Numbered from the stretch's first letter, positions 1 through 6,604 are shown. The stretch is 7,482 nt of DNA from Actinomycetota bacterium (GCA_030839105.1 JAUZEI010000521.1:1-7482), one strand, 5' to 3'. The notes: generated from the letters alone by a model not told the origin. Made by a program: numbers and translations.

Positions 1-360
1 CGCAACGTCACGAAGGACACGGTCCTGCGCGGCCAGCAGCTGAAGGAAGGCGACAAGGTCAGCATTTGGTACATCTCCGCGAACCGCGACGAGGAGAAGT
101 TCGACCGCCCGTTCGAGTTCGACATCCTGCGCACGCCGAACGAGCACGTGGGATTCGGGGGCGGCGGACCGCACCACTGCCTCGGTATGAATCTCGCACG
201 CATGGAGATCTACGTGCTGCTCGAGGAGATGGCGAAGCGCATGCCGACGATCGAGCGCACCGGCGACGCCCAGCCGCTCCGGTCGAACTTCATCGCAGGC
301 ATCAAGCACATGCCGGTGAAGTTCCCGCCGGGTGAGCTCGACTGCCCGGTCGCGCACTGA
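1..360 (+). CDS. Cytochrome P450, CYP125-like, C-terminal part (5' end outside window)
   Basis: This is the last 119 codons of a cytochrome P450, read in frame 1 from the window edge to the TGA at 358-360. The haem-binding loop GFGGGGPHHCLG is intact, with the haem-ligating cysteine encoded at 178-180 (residue 60 of the visible part), followed by the helix NLARMEIYVLLEEM. From memory, several stretches resemble mycobacterial CYP125, the sterol C26(27)-hydroxylase: the SANRDEEKFDRPFEF segment, a GIKHMPVKF segment, and the very C-terminal CPVAH. P450s of this group use a ferredoxin and O2 to oxidise the terminal methyl of sterol or isoprenoid side chains. The gene heads a tight plus-strand run, with only 13 bases before the next start. 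P450 identity is certain. The CYP125/CYP142/CYP124 placement is likely, but substrate is inferred and the N-terminal two thirds (I-helix, ExxR) is not visible. Confidence 0.95.
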   Translation, partial: RNVTKDTVLRGQQLKEGDKVSIWYISANRDEEKFDRPFEFDILRTPNEHVGFGGGGPHHCLGMNLARMEIYVLLEEMAKRMPTIERTGDAQPLRSNFIAGIKHMPVKFPPGELDCPVAH

Positions 361-373
361 TGCCCGTCCGCGC

Positions 374-1312
374 ATGAGTGAGCACCCGTTTCGGTTCGCC
401 GTCGAGGTCCACGGGCCGCTCGAGGGCCGCACCTGGGCCGACACGGTGCGCGAGCTCGAGAGCCTCGGGTACTCGACGCTGTTCGTCCCCGATCACTTCG
501 ACGAAGGGCTCGGGCCCATCGCGGCGATGGCGTCGGCGGCGGTACTCAGCAGCACCTTGAACGTCGGCGCGCTCGTGTTCGACTGCGACTACCGCCATCC
601 CGCGGTCCTCGCGCGGGAGTTGGCGGCGATCGATCTGTTGTCGGAAGGGCGCCTCGAGGTCGGAGTCGGTGCGGGCTGGAAGAAGCTCGACTACGACCGC
701 TCCGGGATTCCGATGGACAAGCCCAAGGTGCGCGTCGATCGCATGATCGAGCACACCAAGGTCTTGAAGGCGCTCTTCGCCGACGAGGCGCCCGTGAACT
801 TCGCGGGCGAGCACTACCGCATCACTGATCTGCCGGGCTCACCCCGGCCCCACACACCCGGAGGGCCGCCTTTCATCATCGGTGGTGGCCAACCACGCGT
901 GTTGCGGTTCGCGGGCCAGGTCGCCGACATCGTCGGTGTGAACGCGTCGATCCACTCCGGCGAGATCGACACCGAAGCTGCGCACGATGCCATGCCGGAG
1001 CGCATCGACGAGAAGGTCGGCTGGCTACGCGAGGGCGCGGGCGCCCGTTTCGACGACATCGAGATCAACGCGTGGCTGTCGGTCGCGGAGATCACCGATG
1101 ACACCGCCGGTTTCGCGAAGGTGATGGGCGATCTGTTCAGTGCCGATCCGGACGACGTGCTCGCCTCACCGCTCACGCTCATCGGTTCGCAGTCCGAATG
1201 CGCGGATCGTCTCCGAACTCGGCGCGAACGATGGGGATATTCGTACACAGTGATTCCGGGCGACAAGGCGCGCGACTTCGCGCCGCTCGTCGCCGCGCTC
1301 ACGGGCAAATAG
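374..1312 (+). CDS. LLM-class F420-dependent oxidoreductase (MSMEG_2516-type)
   Basis: A 312-residue luciferase-like TIM-barrel oxidoreductase. The N-terminus (FRFAVEVHGP, then ESLGYSTLFVPDHF at about 29-42) is the first barrel strand and active-site entry. The family signature RHPAVLARELAAIDLLSEGR followed by LEVGVGAGW spans about 74-102, and FIIGGGQPRVLRFAG at about 167-181 is the later phosphate/cofactor-binding strand. The family is typically F420-dependent in actinobacteria (TIGR03621-like), transferring hydride to or from small organic substrates in the cytosol; the substrate here is unknown. I chose the ATG at 374 because the protein then starts like its family. A GTG at 332 would overlap the P450 gene and add 14 unconserved residues. 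Neither start has a good Shine-Dalgarno, so translation is probably coupled to the P450 stop 13 bases upstream. FMN rather than F420 cannot be excluded. Confidence 0.92.
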   Translation: MSEHPFRFAVEVHGPLEGRTWADTVRELESLGYSTLFVPDHFDEGLGPIAAMASAAVLSSTLNVGALVFDCDYRHPAVLARELAAIDLLSEGRLEVGVGAGWKKLDYDRSGIPMDKPKVRVDRMIEHTKVLKALFADEAPVNFAGEHYRITDLPGSPRPHTPGGPPFIIGGGQPRVLRFAGQVADIVGVNASIHSGEIDTEAAHDAMPERIDEKVGWLREGAGARFDDIEINAWLSVAEITDDTAGFAKVMGDLFSADPDDVLASPLTLIGSQSECADRLRTRRERWGYSYTVIPGDKARDFAPLVAALTGK

Positions 1313-1320
1313 GGGAGGAG
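1313..1320 (+). promoter_or_regulatory. Strong Shine-Dalgarno (GGGAGGAG) for the second LLM gene
   Basis: GGGAGGAG directly follows the TAG stop of the first LLM gene and ends two bases before the GTG at 1323. GGAGG to start spacing is about 4 to 6 bases depending on pairing register. It fixes the GTG start of the downstream gene and shows that it is translated independently within the operon. Confidence 0.8.
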
Positions 1321-1322
1321 CC

Positions 1323-2291
1323 GTGGAGATCTCCTGCGCGTTTCCGCCCGGGCCACACGTCGTCGACCACATCGTCGAGGCCGAGCGGCTCGGGTACGAG
1401 CGGGCGTGGTTGTTCGATTCGCCCGCGCTCTACGGCGACATCTGGGTGATCGCGGCCCTCGCCGCGCAGCGCACCGATCGCATCGGGCTCGGACCGGCCG
1501 TTCTCGTGCCCAACCTGCGGCATCCGCTGACCCAGGCCGGCGCGATCGCAACGCTCGAGCAGCTCGCCCCCGGCCGGATCGCGGTTGCCATCGGCACCGG
1601 TTTCACGGGTCGGATGGCGATGGGACACAAGGCGCTCACGTGGGCCTATACGCGTCGCTACATCGAGCAACTGCGCGCGTTGTTGCGGGGCGAGAAGGTC
1701 GAGGTCGACGGCGCGATCGTGCAGATGCTGCACGGACCCGACTTCGCGCCGCCTTTCCCGATCGAGACGCCGATCGTCGTCGCCGCGAACGGACCGAAGG
1801 GACTGGCCGTGGCCGACGAGCTGGGCGACGGCATCATGACGATCGGTCGCGGTGAGCCCTCGTTCGACTGGTGTTCGGTACTCGCGTTCGGCACCGTGCT
1901 CGACGAGGGGGAAAGCCCCGGGTCCGAGCGTGCGCTCGCGGCGGCGGGTGCTGCGCTCACTGTCGTGTATCACGCGATGTACGAGGGCGATCCCGCGTCG
2001 GTCGACGCGTTGCCGAACGGCGTCGCATGGCGCAAGCGACTCGAAGAAGTGCCGGAAGCCGAACGGCACCTCGCGATCCACGAGGACCACCTCGTACGCG
2101 TGACCGAGCGCGATCGTCCGCTGCTCGACGGCGACCTGCTGAAGGCGTTCACGTGGACCGGAGAAGCCGCCGAAGTGCGCCCGCGTATCGACGCGCTCGC
2201 AGCCGGGGGCGCGACGGAGATCCTCTACGCGCCGATGGGCCCCGACGTTCCCCGCGAGCTGCGCACGTTCATGGAGATGGCGACTGCCTGA
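1323..2291 (+). CDS. LLM-class flavin/F420-dependent oxidoreductase (Mer-like)
   Basis: A 322-residue luciferase-like TIM-barrel protein of a different subfamily from its two neighbours. The start reads MEISCAFPPGPHVVDHIVEAERLGYERAWLFDS, the usual first strand and helix. The conserved RHPLTQAGAIATLEQLAPGR followed by IAVAIGTGF lies at about 66-94, and TPIVVAANGPKGLAVADELGDGIMT at about 149-173 is the barrel strand that resembles methylenetetrahydromethanopterin reductase (Mer)-type relatives. Expected chemistry is hydride transfer with F420 or monooxygenation with FMN; the substrate is unknown. The GTG start is supported by a very strong Shine-Dalgarno just upstream. The gene lies 10 bases after the first LLM stop and 37 bases before the third LLM start, in an apparent operon with the P450. 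No active-site disruption or frameshift is visible. Confidence 0.92.
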   Translation: MEISCAFPPGPHVVDHIVEAERLGYERAWLFDSPALYGDIWVIAALAAQRTDRIGLGPAVLVPNLRHPLTQAGAIATLEQLAPGRIAVAIGTGFTGRMAMGHKALTWAYTRRYIEQLRALLRGEKVEVDGAIVQMLHGPDFAPPFPIETPIVVAANGPKGLAVADELGDGIMTIGRGEPSFDWCSVLAFGTVLDEGESPGSERALAAAGAALTVVYHAMYEGDPASVDALPNGVAWRKRLEEVPEAERHLAIHEDHLVRVTERDRPLLDGDLLKAFTWTGEAAEVRPRIDALAAGGATEILYAPMGPDVPRELRTFMEMATA

Positions 2292-2317
2292 CGCCGTGCC
2301 GGAAGGAATCCCCGAAC

Positions 2318-2322
2318 GGAGG
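2318..2322 (+). promoter_or_regulatory. Shine-Dalgarno (GGAGG) that sets the start of the third LLM gene
   Basis: GGAGG lies six bases before the GTG at 2329. The same reading frame stays open back to another GTG at 2296, but that would put this Shine-Dalgarno inside the coding region. The site therefore decides for 2329, which also gives the usual LLM N-terminus (M)KLGLFG. Confidence 0.8.
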
Positions 2323-2328
2323 TGTCGT

Positions 2329-3168
2329 GTGAAGCTCGGGTTGTTCGGCGTCAACATGGGACCGTCGTGCACGCCCGACGAGCTCGTCCTGACCGTGCAG
2401 GCCGCAGAGGCGGCGGGCTTCGACTCGGTGTGGGCGGGGGAGCACGTGATCCTGCCCGACCCGCAGGCGCCGCCGTCGCCGATGGCGCCGCAGGACGCGG
2501 CGCTCGATTCATTGCTTGCGCTCACCTGGGCGGCTGCGAACACGTCGACGATTCGCCTCGCCACGGGAATCATCATCCTCCCGCAGCGGAATCCCGTGGT
2601 TCTCGCGAAGGAGCTCGCGAGTCTGGACGTGCTCAGCGGTGGTCGCTTCACATTCGGCATCGGCGTGGGTTACCTCGAACCCGAGTTCCGTGCGATCGGC
2701 GCCGACTTCGAGAACCGGGGCGCGGTCACCGACGAATTCGTCGAAGCGATGCAGCACCTCTGGTACGACGAGCACCCGGAGTTCCATGGCCGTTTCGCCG
2801 ACTTCGCGGGAGTCGACGCGTACCCACGACCCGTGCAACGGCCGATCCCGATCGTGTACGGCGGCCACACGAAACCTGCCTACCGACGCGCGATCGCGCG
2901 TGGCCACGGTTGGTACGGGTTCGCGATGAAGCCCGACGACGTCGCCGCGAGTCTCGCGGGCTTGCGGGCGGCCGCGGCCGAGTTCGAGCGGCCGCCCGCG
3001 CTCGGCGCACTCGAGATCACCGTGACGCCGCGCGTGCGACTCACCCCGGAGGTTGCGGCGGCCTTCGCCGAGCTCGGCGTCGACCGACTCGTGCCCTTCC
3101 CGCCACCGACACGCGACGGAATCAACGCGACGATCGACGCCGCGGTCAACGCCGTCGCGGACCTGTGA
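2329..3168 (+). CDS. LLM-class F420-dependent oxidoreductase (Rv2161c-type)
   Basis: A 279-residue luciferase-like oxidoreductase that resembles the Rv2161c-type F420-dependent group (TIGR03619-like). The N-terminal strand and helix read KLGLFGVNMGP and AAEAAGFDSVWAGEHV (about 2-40). The family core RNPVVLAKELASLDVLSGGR with FTFGIGVGYLEPEF is at about 87-120, and PIPIVYGGHTKPAYRRAIARGHGWYGF (about 172-198) is the later cofactor-binding strand. The C-terminus ends in the typical helix TIDAAVNAVADL. It probably carries out F420-linked redox chemistry in the cytosol; the substrate is unknown. The start at 2329 is fixed by a GGAGG six bases upstream. It is the third LLM in a row, and its stop is four bases before the RidA start. 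It also carries a long GC inverted repeat within the coding sequence (2964-2999). Confidence 0.93.
   Translation: MKLGLFGVNMGPSCTPDELVLTVQAAEAAGFDSVWAGEHVILPDPQAPPSPMAPQDAALDSLLALTWAAANTSTIRLATGIIILPQRNPVVLAKELASLDVLSGGRFTFGIGVGYLEPEFRAIGADFENRGAVTDEFVEAMQHLWYDEHPEFHGRFADFAGVDAYPRPVQRPIPIVYGGHTKPAYRRAIARGHGWYGFAMKPDDVAASLAGLRAAAAEFERPPALGALEITVTPRVRLTPEVAAAFAELGVDRLVPFPPPTRDGINATIDAAVNAVADL
2964..2999. repeat. 12-bp perfect inverted repeat inside the third LLM gene
   Basis: GCGGGCGGCCGC at 2964-2975 and its exact complement GCGGCCGCCCGC at 2988-2999 flank a 12-base loop. Each arm contains an 8-base GCGGCCGC site. The segment encodes the Ala/Arg/Pro-rich linker LRAAAAEFERPPA, so the pairing may simply follow from GC-rich Ala, Arg and Pro codons. 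In RNA it would nevertheless form a very stable hairpin. It is not placed like a terminator and has no U-tract. Confidence 0.6.
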
Positions 3169-3172
3169 TCCC

Positions 3173-3628
3173 ATGATCTCGCAACGTCTGGAGGCTCTTG
3201 GCCTCGTGCTCCCCGAAGTGTTTCCGCCGGCCGGGAACTATGTCGGCTGCGTCGTCGACGATGGGCTCGTCTACGTCGGAGGACACGGTCCCACCGCCGG
3301 CTCCGACATCGTGCGGGGCAAGGTCGGCGGCGATCTCACGCTCGAGGATGGACAGCGCGCGGCGCGCATGACCGCACTCTCGATCCTCGCGACGCTGCAG
3401 GCGGAGCTCGGTGATCTCGATCGGATCGAGCGGATCGTCAAGGTGTTCGGGATGGTGAACGTCGCGCCCGGTTTCGAGCGGATGCCGGCGGTCATCGACG
3501 GATGCTCGGACCTGCTCGTCGAGGTGTTCGGCGAGCCGGGCCGTCACACGCGGTCGGCGGTCGGTCTGGCCGAGCTGCCGTTCGGCATCGCGGTCGAGAT
3601 CGAGTTGACCGCGCGGCTGCGCGAGTAG
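3173..3628 (+). CDS. RidA (YjgF/YER057c/UK114) family protein
   Basis: A 151-residue protein of the RidA superfamily, chorismate-mutase-like subgroup, which is longer at the N-terminus than E. coli RidA (128 residues). The strand GLVYVGGHGP (31-40) is the usual core motif. The helix DGQRAARMTALSILATLQAELGDLDRIERIVKVFGMVN (59-96) is the conserved central part. R127 in TRSAVGLAELPFG aligns with the catalytic carboxylate-binding arginine (R105 in E. coli RidA), and VEIELTARL ends the fold. True RidA proteins are cytosolic trimers that hydrolyse reactive enamines/imines. Other subgroups have unknown or pathway-specific roles, such as RutC beside the LLM enzyme RutA. The ATG is four bases after the third LLM stop with no strong Shine-Dalgarno, so translational coupling is likely. 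It closes the plus-strand operon and converges with the acyl-CoA dehydrogenase gene. Confidence 0.93.
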   Translation: MISQRLEALGLVLPEVFPPAGNYVGCVVDDGLVYVGGHGPTAGSDIVRGKVGGDLTLEDGQRAARMTALSILATLQAELGDLDRIERIVKVFGMVNVAPGFERMPAVIDGCSDLLVEVFGEPGRHTRSAVGLAELPFGIAVEIELTARLRE

Positions 3629-3690
3629 CGCTCGGTGCGATGTCGGTCTCGGCGAGGTCGGCGATCGCGAAGAATTGGCAGCGGGAGTCG

Positions 3691-4854
3691 TCAGGCCGGG
3701 GCCGAGGTTCCTCTGCGTGTCTCCGACCACGTCTTGCCCTGCTCCACGTCGAGGTCGTGGGGAAGGCCCAAGAGGCGCTCGGCGATGATGTTGCGCAGCA
3801 CCTCACTCGTTCCGCCGCCCACCGTGAGGGCGGGACTGAAGAGGAAACCACGATCCCAGGCGCTGTCGAGCGCTCCGTTGATCGTGAGCATTCCACCGGC
3901 TCCCATGAGATTCTTGGCGAGCGTGAAGACCTTCTTGCCGTGGGGGTCGGCCAACGCTTTTCGCAACGACGCGTCGGGTCCCGGTTTCTTGTTCACCGCG
4001 GCCGAGATCATCCGCATGCGGTGGTAGCGCAGGATCTCGCCTTCGATGTACGCCCGTACAACCTCTTGCCGGACGACCCGGTCGTCGAGCCCACCGTTGT
4101 CTCGGAAGTGCGTGACGAGGTCGCGCGCGCTCGGCCCGTATCCCCACTGCAGACCGCCGCCGGTGGAGAGCGACACTCGTTCGTTCGCGAGCGTGCTCTT
4201 GGCCATGCCCCATCCGAGGTTCTCTTCGCCGATGAGGTTTTCGGCGGGGACGCGCACGTCGTCGAAGAAGACCTCGTTGAAGCCGGACTCGCCGGTCATG
4301 TTGCGAATCGGACGCACCTCGACGCCGGGCAGGTCCATCGCGATGATGAAGTACGAGATGCCGCGGTGTTTCGATACGTCGTTACGGGTGCGCGCGATCA
4401 GGATGCCGAACTCGGCGTGATCGGCGAGCGACGTCCAGATCTTCTGGCCATTGACCCGGTAGACGTCACCGTCGCGCTCGGCGCGCGTACCGAGGTTGGC
4501 GAGGTCGGATCCCGCTCCCGGTTCGCTGAACAGCTGGCACCACAATTCCTCGCCTGCGAGCATCGGCAGGAGGTAGCGCTGCTTCTGCTCGTCGTTGCCG
4601 AGGGCGACGATGATCGGCCCGCAATGGCCGATTCCGATCGGGTTCATCGGCTTGGAGACACCCGCGCGGCGCATCTCACCTTCGATGATCAGCTGCAAGG
4701 CGGGATCGGCATCGAGTCCGTACGGACGCGGCCAATGCGGTACCACGAATCCCGCGTCGACGAGCTCGCGCGCGCTCGGCGCGCGATGTTCGTCGAACCA
4801 ACGCCGCGTCTCCACCCGGCGCGGATCGTCTTCGGGAGGCAGGTCGACGTCCAC
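3691..4854 (-). CDS. Acyl-CoA dehydrogenase (FadE-type)
   Basis: A 387-residue flavoprotein that would oxidise acyl-CoA to enoyl-CoA, the first step of beta-oxidation. The FAD/substrate motifs are clear: CQLFSEPGAGSDLANL (106-121), KIWTSLADHAEFGILIART (138-156), FNEVFFDDVRVP (192-203) and the C-terminal GGGTSEVLRNIIAERLLG (346-363). The position that carries the catalytic glutamate in medium-chain enzymes (YEGT) is glycine here. E225 in LANERVSLS is a plausible alternative base, as in isovaleryl- or long-chain-type enzymes. I chose the GTG at 4854 because VDVDLPPEDDPRR is a normal family N-terminus. An ATG at 4902 would add 16 residues and overlap the divergent synthetase ATG. No second FadE lies beside it, so the alpha2beta2 arrangement common in mycobacterial steroid FadEs is not evident. 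Family certain, start uncertain, substrate inferred from neighbours. Confidence 0.93.
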   Translation of the reverse strand: MDVDLPPEDDPRRVETRRWFDEHRAPSARELVDAGFVVPHWPRPYGLDADPALQLIIEGEMRRAGVSKPMNPIGIGHCGPIIVALGNDEQKQRYLLPMLAGEELWCQLFSEPGAGSDLANLGTRAERDGDVYRVNGQKIWTSLADHAEFGILIARTRNDVSKHRGISYFIIAMDLPGVEVRPIRNMTGESGFNEVFFDDVRVPAENLIGEENLGWGMAKSTLANERVSLSTGGGLQWGYGPSARDLVTHFRDNGGLDDRVVRQEVVRAYIEGEILRYHRMRMISAAVNKKPGPDASLRKALADPHGKKVFTLAKNLMGAGGMLTINGALDSAWDRGFLFSPALTVGGGTSEVLRNIIAERLLGLPHDLDVEQGKTWSETRRGTSAPA

Positions 4855-4900
4855 GGGCGCAGTCTCGCATTGCCGGCGCCGAGGGTGCTCAACTACGCCC

Positions 4901-6514
4901 ATGGCCTGGAACATCGCTGATCTCACCGAGCACATCGTCGACACCGTCCCCGATCGGATCGCACTGATCGTCGCCGACGAGCCCCGCACCTACGCCCAGC
5001 TCGAGGAGCGGGCCAACCGGTTGGCACACCACCTCGCGGCGCAGGGAATCGGCCGGGGCGACCACGTCGGCATCTACGGCATGAACAGTCACGCCTTCGT
5101 GGAGACGATCTTCGCCGCGTACAAGCTGCGGGCGGTGCCGGTGAACGTCAACTACCGCTACGTCGAAGCCGAGCTGCGCTACCTCTTCGACAACGCCGAT
5201 CTGGTCGCCCTCGTGCACGACGCGCAGTACACGGCCCGCATCGCGGCAGTACGCGAGTCGCTGCCGATGCTCCGCCACCTCATCGCGATCGACGACGGTT
5301 CGGGCACCGACACGTCGGCGCTCGGATCGATCGACTACGACGCGGCGCTGGCCGCCGCGAGTCCCGAACGCGACTTCGAAGAGCGTTCCGACGACGACAT
5401 CTACATCCTCTACACCGGTGGCACGACGGGCATGCCCAAAGGTGTGGTGTGGCGCCAGGAGGATGTCTTGTGCGTGCTCGGCGGCCTCGTCAACTTCGAG
5501 ACGGGTGTGCGTGTGCTCGACGAATGGGAGTTCGCCAAGGCGGCCGCCGATGCGCCCGCCGATGCCGGCTTCGCGGTCGTCATCGCGCCACTCATGCACG
5601 GTGCCGCGCAGTGGGGAACCATCAACGGCCTGATCAACGGCCGCACCACGGTGCTCACGCCCAAGTTCGATCCGCACGATGTCTGGAAGGCCGTTGAGAA
5701 GTACAAGATCCCGACTTTGAGCATCACCGGCGACGCGATGGGGCGGCCGCTCATCGAAGCGCTCGACGAAGGTGCCTATGACGCGTCGTCGCTCGTCGCG
5801 GTGGCGTCGACGGCCGCGGTCTTCAGTGCGACGGTCAAGGCACAGTTCCACGAGCGGTTCCCGAATCTCATCATCGCCGACGCTGTCGGCTCGACGGAGA
5901 CCGGTTACAACGGCGTTCGCGTGATCATGAAGGGCGGCGAGGAGAAGCCGGGTCTGCCGACCGTGAGGATGGGCCCGGACACGGTCGTGCTCGATGACGA
6001 CATGAACATCGTGGAGGCGGGTTCCGGCATCGTCGGACGCATGGCGCGCGGCGGCAATGTCCCGTTGCGCTATCACAAGGATGCGGAGAAGTCGGCGGCC
6101 ACGTTCGTGACGGTGAACGGGCGGCGCTTCTCGGTGTCGGGCGACTCGGCGGTCGTCGAGGCCGACGGGACGATGACTCTGCTGGGACGCGGTTCGGTGT
6201 GCATCAACTCCGGGGGCGAGAAGATCTACCCCGAAGAGGTCGAGGCCGCATTGAAGGCGCACCCCGCGGTGTTCGACGTCGTGGTGGTCGGTGTTCCGGA
6301 CGAGCGGTGGGGCGAGCGGGTTGCCGCGGTCATCGAGATGCGACCCGGACACGACGTGACGCTCGAGGAGCTCGACGCCCACGCGCGCCTGCACGTCGCC
6401 GGCTACAAGGTCCCGCGCGAGCTGCACGTCGTCGACAAGATCGAACGTTCACCGAGCGGCAAGCCCGACTACCGCTGGGCCAAGGACATCGCCACCGGCG
6501 TGCGGAAGGGCTAG
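4901..6514 (+). CDS. Acyl-CoA synthetase, FadD19-like
   Basis: A 537-residue ANL-superfamily adenylating enzyme that makes an acyl-adenylate from ATP and then the CoA thioester. Motifs run in the usual order: the P-loop YTGGTTGMPKG (171-181), DAVGSTETG (327-335), SVSGDSAVVEADGTM (411-425, with SGD in place of the common TGD), LGRGSVCINSGGEKIYPEEVE (428-448) and the catalytic lysine K521 in SPSGKPDYRWAK. From memory, the N-terminus (NIADLTEHIVDTVPDRIALI), the ELRYLFDNAD segment and the C-terminus resemble mycobacterial FadD19, which activates C26-oxidised sterol side chains and branched acids. That fits the CYP125-like P450 upstream and the divergent FadE. The ATG at 4901 gives the family start. 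The reading frame is open much further upstream, but that part is antisense to the FadE gene and has no family resemblance. No strong Shine-Dalgarno is seen; GAGGG lies about 15 bases upstream. Confidence 0.94.
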   Translation: MAWNIADLTEHIVDTVPDRIALIVADEPRTYAQLEERANRLAHHLAAQGIGRGDHVGIYGMNSHAFVETIFAAYKLRAVPVNVNYRYVEAELRYLFDNADLVALVHDAQYTARIAAVRESLPMLRHLIAIDDGSGTDTSALGSIDYDAALAAASPERDFEERSDDDIYILYTGGTTGMPKGVVWRQEDVLCVLGGLVNFETGVRVLDEWEFAKAAADAPADAGFAVVIAPLMHGAAQWGTINGLINGRTTVLTPKFDPHDVWKAVEKYKIPTLSITGDAMGRPLIEALDEGAYDASSLVAVASTAAVFSATVKAQFHERFPNLIIADAVGSTETGYNGVRVIMKGGEEKPGLPTVRMGPDTVVLDDDMNIVEAGSGIVGRMARGGNVPLRYHKDAEKSAATFVTVNGRRFSVSGDSAVVEADGTMTLLGRGSVCINSGGEKIYPEEVEAALKAHPAVFDVVVVGVPDERWGERVAAVIEMRPGHDVTLEELDAHARLHVAGYKVPRELHVVDKIERSPSGKPDYRWAKDIATGVRKG

Positions 6515-6533
6515 GAGCGGCAGCCGGTGTCAC

Positions 6534-6557
6534 AAACCCTGCCAACAGTGGGCAGGA
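6534..6557. repeat. 24-bp direct repeat, copy 1 (hairpin-forming)
   Basis: The first of two identical 24-base copies in the convergent gap after the synthetase gene. Its core CCTGCCAACAGTGGGCAGG folds into a 6-bp GC stem (6538-6543 with 6551-6556) with a 7-base loop. AAAC precedes the core and an A-run follows it. It begins 20 bases after the synthetase stop. It could be a terminator hairpin or a dispersed extragenic palindrome. Confidence 0.8.
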
Positions 6558-6600
6558 AAACTGGCGCCAGGCGCCGGAAACCCTGCCAACAGTGGGCAGG
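6538..6600. terminator. Probable bidirectional terminator made of twin hairpins
   Basis: Two GC-rich hairpins sit between the convergent stop codons of the acyl-CoA synthetase (6514) and the cupin gene (6605), the expected place for a bidirectional terminator. There is no convincing U-tract on either strand, although such tracts are often absent in actinobacterial terminators. The function is inferred from position and foldability only. Confidence 0.4.
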
Positions 6601-6601
6601 A
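6578..6601. repeat. 24-bp direct repeat, copy 2 (hairpin-forming)
   Basis: An exact second copy of the 24-base repeat, starting 44 bases after the first began. Its stem pairs 6582-6587 with 6595-6600. It ends four bases before the stop codon of the convergent cupin gene at 6605. The 20-base spacer between copies contains the perfect palindrome CTGGCGCCAG (6561-6570) and a second GGCGCC. Confidence 0.8.
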
Positions 6602-6604
6602 TCT

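Noticed and set aside
332..373. GTG at 332 as the start of the first LLM gene
   Set aside because: It would overlap the P450 coding region, adds residues with no family resemblance, and has no better ribosome binding site than the ATG at 374.
2296..2328. GTG at 2296 as the start of the third LLM gene
   Set aside because: The GGAGG at 2318-2322 would then be inside the gene, and the extra 11 residues precede the normal LLM start.
1299..2660. Long open frame on the minus strand, 453 codons
   Set aside because: It is antisense to two well-supported LLM genes, rich in Arg/His/Asp in a way typical of shadow frames in GC-rich DNA, and shows no recognisable family motif.
3629..3690. Protein-like minus-strand stretch just after the FadE stop (DSRCQFFAIADLAETDIA), possibly a gene remnant or an extended FadE frame
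   Set aside because: FadE already ends at a normal family C-terminus, the stretch has no start codon of its own, it runs straight into antisense RidA sequence, and it is too short to identify. No terminator hairpin is evident in this gap either.
3502..4920. Long open frame on the plus strand, 472 codons
   Set aside because: It is antisense to the acyl-CoA dehydrogenase, whose FAD and substrate motifs are clear on the minus strand.
4889..6427. Long open frame on the minus strand, 512 codons
   Set aside because: It is the antisense shadow of the acyl-CoA synthetase gene, whose complete set of motifs is on the plus strand.
6534..6601. Repeat-spacer-repeat layout resembling a minimal CRISPR
   Set aside because: There are only two copies, the spacer is just 20 bases and itself palindromic, no cas gene is visible, and the position between convergent stop codons fits terminator or extragenic palindrome repeats better.
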